From the NCBI GenBank assembly GCA_012842645.1, contig DUSJ01000249.1, positions 1 through 11,227 on the forward strand: 11,227 nt of DNA. Direction: 5' to 3'. The DNA is from Clostridiaceae bacterium. Its GTDB lineage: Bacteria > Bacillota > Clostridia > DSM-8532. Shown here piece after piece: positions 1 through 6,056 of the stretch. Position 1 is the first letter of the stretch. Each line of letters starts with the position of its first letter. The position numbers and the translations under genes were made by a program. Under the pieces are notes generated by a model. The model did not search any database and was not told the origin of the DNA. It worked only from the letters and a program-made list of their open reading frames with translations.

Positions 1-8
1 CAATTAGT

Positions 9-1238
9 TCATACTACCTGGAAGATATAGAACTTAAGGTAATCCGTCTCAGGGACATTCCACAGGATAGGGTGATCCGGGGCCTGCTGGCGGGCCTCGA
101 TCTGCCTTAACTGAACGGCTGCGTCCCTTGCCGCGCTTGCCAGTATTTTTCGGAATAGCTCATCGGTCATGAAGTGGCTGCAGCTGCAGGTAGCCAGGTA
201 TCCGCCCCTGGGAAGCAGTTTCATGGCTTTCAGGTTGATTTCCTTGTATCCTCTGGCAGCATCCCTTACCGTCTTGCGTGACTTGGTAAATGCCGGCGGA
301 TCAAGGATGATATAGTCGTAATCCCGGCATTTTTGATCCGCAAGTTTTGTCAGCAGGTCAAAAACATCCTCGCACAGAAAATCCATTTTCCCGTCCAGCC
401 CGTTGCGTATGGCATTTGCTCTTGCCATATCGATGGCTGACTGTGAGACATCCACGCAGGTCACATGGTCTGCGCCGCCCAGTGCGGCGTTGAGACCGAA
501 GGAACCGGTGTGGGTGAAGCAGTCCAATACTCTTTTGCACCCGGCAATCCTGGCCACTGCGGCGCGGTTATATTTCTGATCAAGGAAAAAGCCTGTTTTC
601 TGGCCATTTTCCACATCAACCAGGTATCTTACGCCATTTTCGCATATCTCAGTCACGGCGGTTTCCGGTACCGGCATATCATCAAACAGGTACCAGCCCT
701 TATATTCCTGCATCCCTTCCTTTATACGCAGATCAATGTCATTCCGCTCATAAATTCCGGTGATGGTTTCTCCCATTTCATCAAGAACATCACGGATGGC
801 CCGGTAGATTATATCCTTTATAAGTTCCATACCAAGGCAGGTTATCTGTACGGACAGGATACTGCCATAACGATCCACCGTCAGCCCCGGCATCTGGTCA
901 GCCTCGCCATGGATAAGACGGCAGCATAAGAAATCTTCCCCGGGCATGACGGTTCTGCGGTAACTGATGGCATACATTACGCGGCGCCGCCAGAAACGGT
1001 CGTCAAATACATCGTTGGCGTTGCGTGAAACGAGCCTGACGGTGATCTTGCTGACACTGTTATAAAAGCCTGTGCCCATGTAGGCGTTCCCTGCAAACAC
1101 ATCCACCAGCCCGCCGTTTTGGGGATTGCCTTCTGTTTTGCGAATTTCCTCCCCGTATACCCACGGGTGTCCGTTCTTGATACTGCGCTCCGCCTTGGGC
1201 GTTATTATAACTTTCGGATACTGCCGATCCTGTCTCAT
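9..1238 (-). CDS. RlmI/RlmK-type class I rRNA (cytosine-C5) methyltransferase with N-terminal PUA domain
   Basis: Predicted cytoplasmic S-adenosylmethionine-dependent methyltransferase of the RlmI (YccW) family, which makes 5-methylcytosine in 23S rRNA. The 409-aa product has a PUA RNA-binding domain at residues 9-75 (HPWVYGEEI), then the signature QKTGFFLDQ (213-221), SAM motif I VLDCFTHTGSFG (237-248), the DPPAFTKS loop (313-320) and the catalytic-type CSCSHFM (351-357). Length matches the family (about 390-410 aa). I chose the ATG at 1238 because AAAGGTGG precedes it by 5 nt and the PUA homology begins just after. An in-frame ATG at 1286 (AGGA about 10 nt upstream) would add 16 residues and cannot be excluded. 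It is divergent from the MATE gene. Substrate position is inferred from family only. Confidence 0.9.
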   Translation of the reverse strand: MRQDRQYPKVIITPKAERSIKNGHPWVYGEEIRKTEGNPQNGGLVDVFAGNAYMGTGFYNSVSKITVRLVSRNANDVFDDRFWRRRVMYAISYRRTVMPGEDFLCCRLIHGEADQMPGLTVDRYGSILSVQITCLGMELIKDIIYRAIRDVLDEMGETITGIYERNDIDLRIKEGMQEYKGWYLFDDMPVPETAVTEICENGVRYLVDVENGQKTGFFLDQKYNRAAVARIAGCKRVLDCFTHTGSFGLNAALGGADHVTCVDVSQSAIDMARANAIRNGLDGKMDFLCEDVFDLLTKLADQKCRDYDYIILDPPAFTKSRKTVRDAARGYKEINLKAMKLLPRGGYLATCSCSHFMTDELFRKILASAARDAAVQLRQIEARQQAPDHPILWNVPETDYLKFYIFQVV

Positions 1239-1312
1239 CTGAGCCACCTTTAACCATGGATTTGAATCCTGCGCTGATTGTATCACAGTTTTGTCCTGCC
1301 TTCAACGTGGGC

Positions 1313-1318
1313 ATTATA
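1313..1318 (-). promoter_or_regulatory. Candidate -10 box for the rRNA methyltransferase
   Basis: On the minus strand a perfect TATAAT lies about 75 nt upstream of the chosen start. The -35 region (about TGTTAA at 17-nt spacing) is poor. It faces away from the MATE promoter, and the two share the TTAACAT/ATGTTAA inverted repeat region (1336-1376). Confidence 0.4.
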
Positions 1319-1335
1319 AGCGCAATTGATGAAAA

Positions 1336-1376
1336 TTAACATGTTTTAATAAAAGATTTTTATGTTATAATGTTAA
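1336..1376. promoter_or_regulatory. MATE promoter -10 box with a spaced inverted repeat (possible operator)
   Basis: A perfect plus-strand TATAAT lies at 1366-1371, predicting a start near 1378; the -35 (about 1343-1348) is weak, which fits an activator- or repressor-controlled promoter. TTAACAT (1336-1342) and ATGTTAA (1370-1376) form a perfect 7-bp inverted repeat 27 nt apart. The right arm overlaps the -10 box and the left arm falls in the -35 region of both divergent promoters. An operator role is inference. Confidence 0.45.
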
Positions 1377-1391
1377 AGTTACTCAAATCCA

Positions 1392-1419
1392 AATGCAATC
1401 TTTATCAATTGATTGCATT
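1392..1419 (+). promoter_or_regulatory. Perfect 9-bp inverted repeat followed by a T-rich tract in the MATE 5' UTR
   Basis: AATGCAATC (1392-1400) and GATTGCATT (1411-1419) are perfect inverted repeats around a 10-nt loop, followed by TTATTTTTATTT. The palindrome ATCAATTGAT (1404-1413) overlaps it. It lies between the predicted transcription start and the MATE start codon. It could be a weak attenuator hairpin or a protein operator; the A+T-rich stem makes efficient termination doubtful. Confidence 0.4.
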
Positions 1420-1464
1420 ATTTTTATTTCAATTATTGACAGAAAGAGGACTGATTACAACTAT

Positions 1465-2838
1465 ATGAGCAGCATCAATATGAGAAAGGCATCGATAGAA
1501 AGGAATCTTACTGAAGGCAGCGTTGTTAAACTTCTTATTCAGTTTGCAATGCCTTTTATGCTTTCAAGTCTGATACAAACTCTTTATAACGTTGCAGATA
1601 TGCTGATAGTCGGGAATTACTGCGGGACGGCTGCTATTTCTGGGGTAAATATAGGCGGGCAGATTACACTTATACTGACTAACCTGATTATTGGCCTTAC
1701 GGCAGGCGGCACAGTAATTATTGGCCAGTATCTTGGTTCCGATGACAGAAAGGGTGTTAAAGAAACCATAAGCACACTGATTACTTTCCTTCTTGTCGTC
1801 GGTATCGGTTTTACAATTATCATGCTGATATTTTCAGATACAGTACTTCTGTTGATGCAAACGCCGGAAGAGTCATATCAGCAGGCAAGGGATTACCTTG
1901 ATGTTACATTGCTCGGAACCATATTTATTTTCGGCTATAATGCGTTTTCGGCTATTCTCAGAGGCTTCGGCGACAGCAGAAGGCCGCTGATTTTTGTAAC
2001 TATAGCATGTTCAATCAATGTTGTCCTGGATATCCTGCTTGTCGGCGTATATGGCATGGAAGCGAAAGGCGCAGCAATAGCGACTGTCATTTCACAGGCC
2101 ATAAGCATGATTCTATGTATTGTTTACCTGATAAGAAGCGATTTTGCTTTCGATTTCAGGCTTCGTTCTTTCAGGATTTTCAAAGATCGTTTGGCTAAAA
2201 TTGTTAAGATAGGGCTGCCTCTTTCGATACAGAACGTAATAGTGAACTTTTCATTTTTAGTTCTTACTGCCATTGCCAACAGCATGGGAGTAAATGCATC
2301 TGCGGCTGTAGGTATCGTGGGCAAATACAACGGGTTTGCCATATTGCCGGCCATTGCGGTCGGGTCCTCGGTTTCGGCGATGGTTGCCCAGAACATGGGC
2401 GCAGGAGCGGTAGACCGCGCAAAAAAGACTTTCTACACCGGTTTTATTCTTGCCTTTTCAATTACATTGATAGTATTTACAGTTACGCAGATGTTCCCCG
2501 GAGAGATACTGGCTGTTTTTGATGACGATCCTGATACCGTTTCCGCCGGGATAGAATATATAAGGACTTTTTCAATAGATTACCTCATTGTGCCTGCCAC
2601 GTTCTGCCTTAATGGCCTGATTACGGGTTCGGGACATACGCTCATATCGTCGGTTTGCGGTATTTTGTCATCGATTGGTTTCCGTGTCCCTATGGCGATT
2701 CTGTTTGGGTTGGTACTGCATAAAGGCTTATGGGGATTGGGACTTGCTGCGCCTATTGCCACCCTTGCTTCCGGTCTGATCCAGTTTATTTATTACGCAA
2801 CGGGAAAATGGAAAAAGAGCACGGTTATCAAGCAGTGA
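1465..2838 (+). CDS. MATE-family multidrug/toxin efflux transporter (12-TM, NorM/DinF-like)
   Basis: Predicted inner-membrane antiporter of the multi-antimicrobial extrusion (MATE) family, exporting cationic or organic compounds against Na+ or H+. The 457-aa product has the usual length and two homologous halves of six hydrophobic segments (roughly 20-225 and 245-447). Recognisable signatures are the N-terminal LIQFAMPFMLSSLIQTLYN (24-42), the loop after TM2 (GQYLGSDD, 87-94), RGFGDSRRP (166-174), GAAIAT (202-207) and MVAQNMGAG (306-314). I chose the ATG at 1465 because MATE similarity begins just after it and GAAAGAGGA lies upstream, although with a long 14-nt spacing. An in-frame ATG at 1393 has no ribosome binding site and sits inside a palindrome. 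It is convergent with the MutS2-like gene. Substrate cannot be told from sequence. Confidence 0.93.
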   Translation: MSSINMRKASIERNLTEGSVVKLLIQFAMPFMLSSLIQTLYNVADMLIVGNYCGTAAISGVNIGGQITLILTNLIIGLTAGGTVIIGQYLGSDDRKGVKETISTLITFLLVVGIGFTIIMLIFSDTVLLLMQTPEESYQQARDYLDVTLLGTIFIFGYNAFSAILRGFGDSRRPLIFVTIACSINVVLDILLVGVYGMEAKGAAIATVISQAISMILCIVYLIRSDFAFDFRLRSFRIFKDRLAKIVKIGLPLSIQNVIVNFSFLVLTAIANSMGVNASAAVGIVGKYNGFAILPAIAVGSSVSAMVAQNMGAGAVDRAKKTFYTGFILAFSITLIVFTVTQMFPGEILAVFDDDPDTVSAGIEYIRTFSIDYLIVPATFCLNGLITGSGHTLISSVCGILSSIGFRVPMAILFGLVLHKGLWGLGLAAPIATLASGLIQFIYYATGKWKKSTVIKQ

Positions 2839-2846
2839 GCAAATTC

Positions 2847-2879
2847 AATGAAGCAGAGGGACGGTTCCTCTGCTTCATT
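2847..2879. repeat. REP/MITE-like hairpin repeat, copy 1 (perfect 13-bp stem)
   Basis: AATGAAGCAGAGG and CCTCTGCTTCATT form a perfect 13-bp stem around the loop GACGGTT. It sits 8 nt after the MATE stop and 9 nt before the end of the convergent MutS2-like gene, so it may act as a bidirectional transcript-end hairpin, though no T-run follows on either strand. A second copy in inverted orientation lies at 5397-5423, with one difference over 27 nt. Confidence 0.85.
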
Positions 2880-2888
2880 CTGGTTTGC

Positions 2889-4889
2889 TTATGGGCTGTT
2901 GCCTTCCCGGATCTCAATGGCCAGACCTTCCACATGTCTCTTGCCCATGATCTTGCGCTTTTTGCGGTCATCCCTGGAATCAAGAACAATAGACAAGTCA
3001 TAATCCTCGGGATACAGATCCTTGCCGTTTATATAAGGGCGCAGCCTTTTCCTGTTAATGAGAAACTTCTTTTTCATGATCATGACGCCCACCTCGCCGC
3101 GGGAATTCTCAGGCTCACAGACAATGCCCGTACGGTTCATGCTGGTGACGAACACACAGTCTCCGATCTTAAAACCTGATACTATCCTTTGCTTTTCCGC
3201 CTTTTTACGGCTTTCGATGCGCCTTTTGGATGCTTCAACGCTTCTCTCTGCGGATTCGATAATATCGGTATTTACAAGGGGAGCGGAGGAAACGTCCTGG
3301 CCAGGTCCGATACCAGGCTTATCCTGTCCTGGCGCTATTGCAGGAGCCTGGTAATCATTCTTCTCCCTGTAAGTGATTTCATGGGCCCGGGAAATGATCC
3401 CCGGGTCCATTCCGAGCCTCAGGGAGATGAGAAATGCGTTGCTTTCACCCGGAATGCCGATACTCAGGGTATAAAGCGGCATCAATGTGTTTGGATCGAA
3501 CAGCATGCACCCGTTTTTGAAACCCGGCGTATTCCTGGCAAACTCCTTGATCTCGCCATAGTGGGTGGTAGCAAGAATTATACTGTCTTTACGCTTCAGC
3601 TCCTCCAGGACAGCCGTGGCTATTCCCATGCCTTCGGCGGGATCGGTCCCGGTTCCCAGTTCGTCAAGGAGCACCAGGGTGTCAGGTCCCGCACACTGCA
3701 TGATGCTTATTATATTGCGGATATGCGACGAGAATGTGCTCAGGGACTGGGTTATGCTCTGCCCGTCACCGATATCTGCAAGGATGTCCCGGAAAACCGG
3801 AAGGCTTGCTGAATCGGCAGGCACATGAAGTCCGGACTGGGCCATTAAGCAGAAAAGGCCGACGGTTTTAAGCACTACGGTCTTGCCGCCTGTATTGGGG
3901 CCGGTGATAACAAGGGCCTGGTAATCCTCACCAATGTCTATATTAAGAGGTATGGCGCTGTTTCCTATTAGAGGATGTCTTCCTCCGCAGATCAGAATGC
4001 GCCTGTCTTCATTGATTTCCGGGCATACAGCTCTCATGGCATTGGACAACTTGGCCTTTGCAAAAATGAAATCATAGTGCGCCATAGTTTGCACATTTAT
4101 CATGATCTCCCTTCTGTATCCTTCCGCCATACCGGTGAGCCAGGAGAGCAGCCTGAATACTTCTTTCTCCTCCTCGAGCTTAAGAAGATTCAACTCGTTT
4201 TTCAGGGAGCGGATTGCAGCCGGTTCTATGAACACAGTGGAACCGCTTGATGAAATATCAACGACCATGCCCTCAACGGAACGTCTGTGCTCACGCTTAA
4301 CCGGTATGACATAACTTCCGTCACGGATACTGACTACCTGATCCTGCAGTTTATTCTGCCAGGCAGGGGAGTGGAGAATGCTTTCCAGTTTGCTTGCGAT
4401 CCGCTCCTCGACAATAGTGATCCTTTTCCTGATACGCGCCAGTTCCGGAGAAGCCCTGTCATCGACCCTGCTGTCCCTGATGCAGCGGTCAATCTCTTCA
4501 GCCAGGTCGTCCAGCGTAAACATGGATGTAGCATAGGATGCCACATTGGGAGCAAGCTCAAAACGGGCTTTCATATAACTGATCATACGGCTGGTGCCGA
4601 CCAGCACATTACGGATAATAGTCAGATCCTCAGGCAGCAAGGCCGTTACCTTGCCCAGCTTTTCCATTACCTTTCCGATCCCGTTGAGACTGCTTAACGG
4701 GACCGAAGCCCCTTTATCCAGGAGCATCCTGCTTTCGCTTGTTTCCATCAGCCAGTTTCTTATGATATACGGATCCGTATCGGGCTTAAGAGCCCTTACC
4801 AGGTCACGCCCCATATCCGAAACTGTAAGCTCTTCAATCATTTCCTTTATCCTTTGATATTCAAGTAATTTAAGTGTTGTCTCGTTCAT
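2889..4889 (-). CDS. MutS2-like ATPase lacking the Smr domain (candidate ribosome-rescue/resistance factor)
   Basis: MutS2-family ABC-type ATPase of 666 aa (full MutS2 is about 780). Visible parts: N-terminal clamp/lever region (1-290) with the conserved DGSYVIPVK (190-198) and SSSGSTVFIEP (213-223); Walker A GPNTGGKT (330-337); DIGDGQSI loop (372-379); Walker B LVLLDELGTGTDP (405-417); ATTHYGE (440-446); GIPGESNAF (478-486); a shortened charged linker with a PGQD repeat (519-561); and a KOW-like segment with IGDCVFVTSMNRTGIV (575-590). The C-terminal Smr nuclease domain is absent; the protein ends in about 45 mostly charged residues. AGGAGG lies 7 nt before the ATG. In Bacillus, MutS2 acts on collided ribosomes; full-length homologues were earlier linked to anti-recombination. 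The attenuator-type leader supports a translation-stress role. That the Smr loss is a conserved subfamily trait rather than truncation is inference. Confidence 0.9.
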   Translation of the reverse strand: MNETTLKLLEYQRIKEMIEELTVSDMGRDLVRALKPDTDPYIIRNWLMETSESRMLLDKGASVPLSSLNGIGKVMEKLGKVTALLPEDLTIIRNVLVGTSRMISYMKARFELAPNVASYATSMFTLDDLAEEIDRCIRDSRVDDRASPELARIRKRITIVEERIASKLESILHSPAWQNKLQDQVVSIRDGSYVIPVKREHRRSVEGMVVDISSSGSTVFIEPAAIRSLKNELNLLKLEEEKEVFRLLSWLTGMAEGYRREIMINVQTMAHYDFIFAKAKLSNAMRAVCPEINEDRRILICGGRHPLIGNSAIPLNIDIGEDYQALVITGPNTGGKTVVLKTVGLFCLMAQSGLHVPADSASLPVFRDILADIGDGQSITQSLSTFSSHIRNIISIMQCAGPDTLVLLDELGTGTDPAEGMGIATAVLEELKRKDSIILATTHYGEIKEFARNTPGFKNGCMLFDPNTLMPLYTLSIGIPGESNAFLISLRLGMDPGIISRAHEITYREKNDYQAPAIAPGQDKPGIGPGQDVSSAPLVNTDIIESAERSVEASKRRIESRKKAEKQRIVSGFKIGDCVFVTSMNRTGIVCEPENSRGEVGVMIMKKKFLINRKRLRPYINGKDLYPEDYDLSIVLDSRDDRKKRKIMGKRHVEGLAIEIREGNSP

Positions 4890-4916
4890 GGTAAAACCTC
4901 CTTCTTTTTCGCAAAC

Positions 4917-4957
4917 AAAAAAGGCCGCGCACCGTCAAAGAAAACGGGCGCAGCCTT
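4917..4957 (-). terminator. Intrinsic terminator 2 in the MutS2-like leader
   Basis: On the minus strand AAGGC-T-GCGC-CCG (arm ending at 4945) pairs with CGG-T-GCGC-G-GCCTT: 12 bp with one mismatch and one bulge. A TTTTTTG tract follows (T-run 4917-4922). It ends about 27 nt before the start codon, so it must be read through for expression. Confidence 0.75.
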
Positions 4958-5004
4958 AATGACCGCCTGAACTGATGCCGGTCCAGTATCCATAAAAAGG
5001 GTAT

Positions 5005-5034
5005 AAAAAAACCGTTTCTGTTAAGCCAGAACGG
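5005..5034 (-). terminator. Intrinsic terminator 1 (attenuator) in the MutS2-like leader
   Basis: On the minus strand CCGTTCTG (5027-5034), loop GCTTAA and CAGAAACGG (5012-5020) form an 8-bp hairpin with one bulged A, directly followed by seven T (5005-5011). The loop and the inner left arm repeat the GGCTTAA of the leader ORF and can be captured by segment 2 (5061-5074), which would prevent termination. The terminated RNA would be about 205 nt. Confidence 0.75.
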
Positions 5035-5148
5035 CAGAATCCCTTTAATGGAAACCGTATGTTCCTTGACTTAAGCATAGACTAAAGCATAACGCAATTC
5101 AGACCATATTATGGCCTTAACATTACGCTTCATCCCTATTCAACTGCT

Positions 5149-5172
5149 TTAAGCCAAGTTAATGACCGACAT
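5149..5172 (-). CDS. Leader peptide MSVINLA upstream of the MutS2-like gene
   Basis: ATG TCG GTC ATT AAC TTG GCT TAA encodes seven residues. GAGGAG (5178-5183) precedes the ATG by 5 nt, the best-placed Shine-Dalgarno in the leader, and the predicted transcription start is about 39 nt upstream. The last three codons form segment 1 of the rod, so translating or stalled ribosomes here would control folding. Short leader ORFs of this kind control erm, ABC-F and hflX resistance genes in Firmicutes. There is no run of one amino-acid codon, which argues against classical amino-acid-starvation attenuation. Translation is unproven. Confidence 0.6.
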   Translation of the reverse strand: MSVINLA

Positions 5173-5217
5173 CAAAACTCCTCATTTTTATTGTGTGCAG
5201 GGCACAATTACAAACCT

Positions 5218-5246
5218 ATCTTAATGGGGATTTATGCTGTTGTCAA
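5218..5246 (-). promoter_or_regulatory. Sigma-A-type promoter of the MutS2-like leader
   Basis: On the minus strand TTGACA (5241-5246), a 17-nt spacer and TAAGAT (5218-5223) form a good housekeeping promoter, predicting a start near 5211. It is back-to-back with the pcm promoter. Confidence 0.7.
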
Positions 5247-5280
5247 GAAAAATCTTTGTGAAGCAATAAGAAAGGAATAA

Positions 5281-5310
5281 TTGACATTGCTATAGGGCAT
5301 GGGTTGTAAT
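5281..5310 (+). promoter_or_regulatory. Sigma-A-type promoter of pcm and the aldolase gene
   Basis: TTGACA (5281-5286), an 18-nt spacer and TGTAAT (5305-5310) predict a start near 5317 and a 5' UTR of about 127 nt that contains hairpin repeat copy 2. Confidence 0.65.
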
Positions 5311-5396
5311 GAAGACAGAAACATGTGTAAAATTATTTTCGTATCGATGACGTTACCAGGTAAAAGGCAAAGGATTATTATAACAGCTTATAACAT

Positions 5397-5423
5397 GAAG
5401 CAGAGGAACCGTCCCCCTGCTTC
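5397..5423. repeat. REP/MITE-like hairpin repeat, copy 2 (inverted relative to copy 1)
   Basis: GAAGCAGAGG (5397-5406), loop AACCGTC, and CCCCTGCTTC (5414-5423) form a 10-bp stem with one mismatch. Its reverse complement differs from copy 1 (2850-2876) at one position in 27. It lies 20 nt before the pcm start codon. A third partial copy, GAAGCAGA (5436-5443), abuts the pcm ATG and can compete for the CTGCTTC arm. Confidence 0.85.
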
Positions 5424-5443
5424 AAAAAATGGAGTGAAGCAGA

Positions 5444-6031
5444 ATGGATCATAAGGAGCTGGAAGCTTATTTTAAATCGCTGGACCGTTCGTTTTTCGTC
5501 GAAGATGATATGAAACAATACGCAACTCTTGACCAGCCATTGCCCATAGGATTCGGGCAAACGATCTCCCAGCCCAGCCTTGTACTTGAAATGACACGGC
5601 TCCTGGAGCCCGAAAAGGACAGCAGGGTCCTGGAGATCGGAACAGGCTCAGGCTTTCAGACGGCTATCCTTGCAAAAATGTCTGCCGAAGTTTTTACGGT
5701 AGAAAGAATAGAAGAATTGATGACAAAGGCCAAAAAGAGGCTGGATGCACTTAAGTTTGCCAACATACACTTTAAAGTCGGGGACGGAAGCAAGGGCTGG
5801 CCTGAACATGCCCCTTATGACAGAATCATGGTTACTGCGGCAGCGCGTATTTTGCCCGACGATTTAATCATCCAGCTGGCAAACGGCGGAAGAATGGTCA
5901 TTCCTGTTGGCCCTCAATATTTGCAGGAACTTCAGCTTATTACGAAAACAGATAAAGGCGATATAAACATTGAAACATTTGGGATGGTCCGGTTTGTGGA
6001 ATTAAAAGGTAAATACGGCTGGACTGAATGA
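5444..6031 (+). CDS. pcm: Protein-L-isoaspartate (D-aspartate) O-methyltransferase
   Basis: Cytoplasmic repair enzyme that uses SAM to methylate abnormal L-isoaspartyl residues in aged proteins so that they return to aspartate. The 195-aa product has the family's substrate loop PIGFGQTISQP (34-44), motif I VLEIGTGSG (62-70), the acidic end of strand 2 (FTVERIE, 84-90), GDGSKGW (113-119), YDRIMVTAA (125-133) and GGRMVIPVG (148-156), the usual order and spacing; length is typical (about 200-220 aa, slightly short at the N-terminus). GGAG lies 9 nt before the ATG, and an upstream in-frame ATG at 5429 is closed by a TGA two codons later. The PLP-enzyme gene follows after 25 nt, so they are probably cotranscribed. 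The hairpin repeat just upstream may modulate translation. Confidence 0.93.
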   Translation: MDHKELEAYFKSLDRSFFVEDDMKQYATLDQPLPIGFGQTISQPSLVLEMTRLLEPEKDSRVLEIGTGSGFQTAILAKMSAEVFTVERIEELMTKAKKRLDALKFANIHFKVGDGSKGWPEHAPYDRIMVTAAARILPDDLIIQLANGGRMVIPVGPQYLQELQLITKTDKGDINIETFGMVRFVELKGKYGWTE

Positions 6032-6056
6032 TTATTGCAAAGGAGATTATACTGCA

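Larger units (their letters stand above)
4890..5211 (-). promoter_or_regulatory. Long structured 5' leader of the MutS2-like gene: translation-coupled transcription attenuator
   Basis: This leader of about 320 nt contains, in order, a TGTGC-CCT-GCACA hairpin (near 5193-5205), a 7-codon ORF with a strong Shine-Dalgarno (5149-5183), a long rod, terminator 1 and terminator 2. Segment 1, TTGGCTTAAAGCA (5145-5157, end of the leader ORF), pairs with segment 2, TGCTTAAGTCAA (5066-5077): 12 bp with one bulge. Inside this rod, AAGCGTAA (5123-5130) pairs with TTATGCTT (5085-5092) and GGCCAT with ATGGTC. Segment 2 can instead pair with segment 3, GTTCTGGCTTAA (5021-5032), for 12 bp with a 2-nt bulge, which uses up most of the left arm of terminator 1. 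This is the layout of ribosome-dependent attenuators. All pairings were derived by hand. Confidence 0.75.

Noticed and set aside
465..929. Plus-strand 154-codon frame antisense to the rRNA methyltransferase
   Set aside because: It is a shadow frame of a clearly real gene and shows no domain or convincing start.
1393..1464. A 24-residue N-terminal extension of the MATE protein
   Set aside because: The upstream ATG has no ribosome binding site, sits in a palindrome, and the added residues do not look like a MATE N-terminus.
3189..3812. Plus-strand 207-codon frame antisense to the MutS2-like gene
   Set aside because: It lies opposite the conserved ATPase motifs and has no recognisable domain; a shadow of the real gene.
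4891..4994. A 35-codon minus-strand frame (MDTGPASVQ...) whose stop overlaps the MutS2-like ATG
   Set aside because: No ribosome binding site precedes it, and its sequence is made of terminator 2 and the Shine-Dalgarno of the next gene; the overlap with the ATG is most likely chance.
4890..5211. T-box, 6S RNA or known metabolite riboswitch in the MutS2-like leader
   Set aside because: No T-box consensus, no 6S-like closing stem between the RNA ends and no recognisable riboswitch core; the uORF and competing helices explain the leader better.
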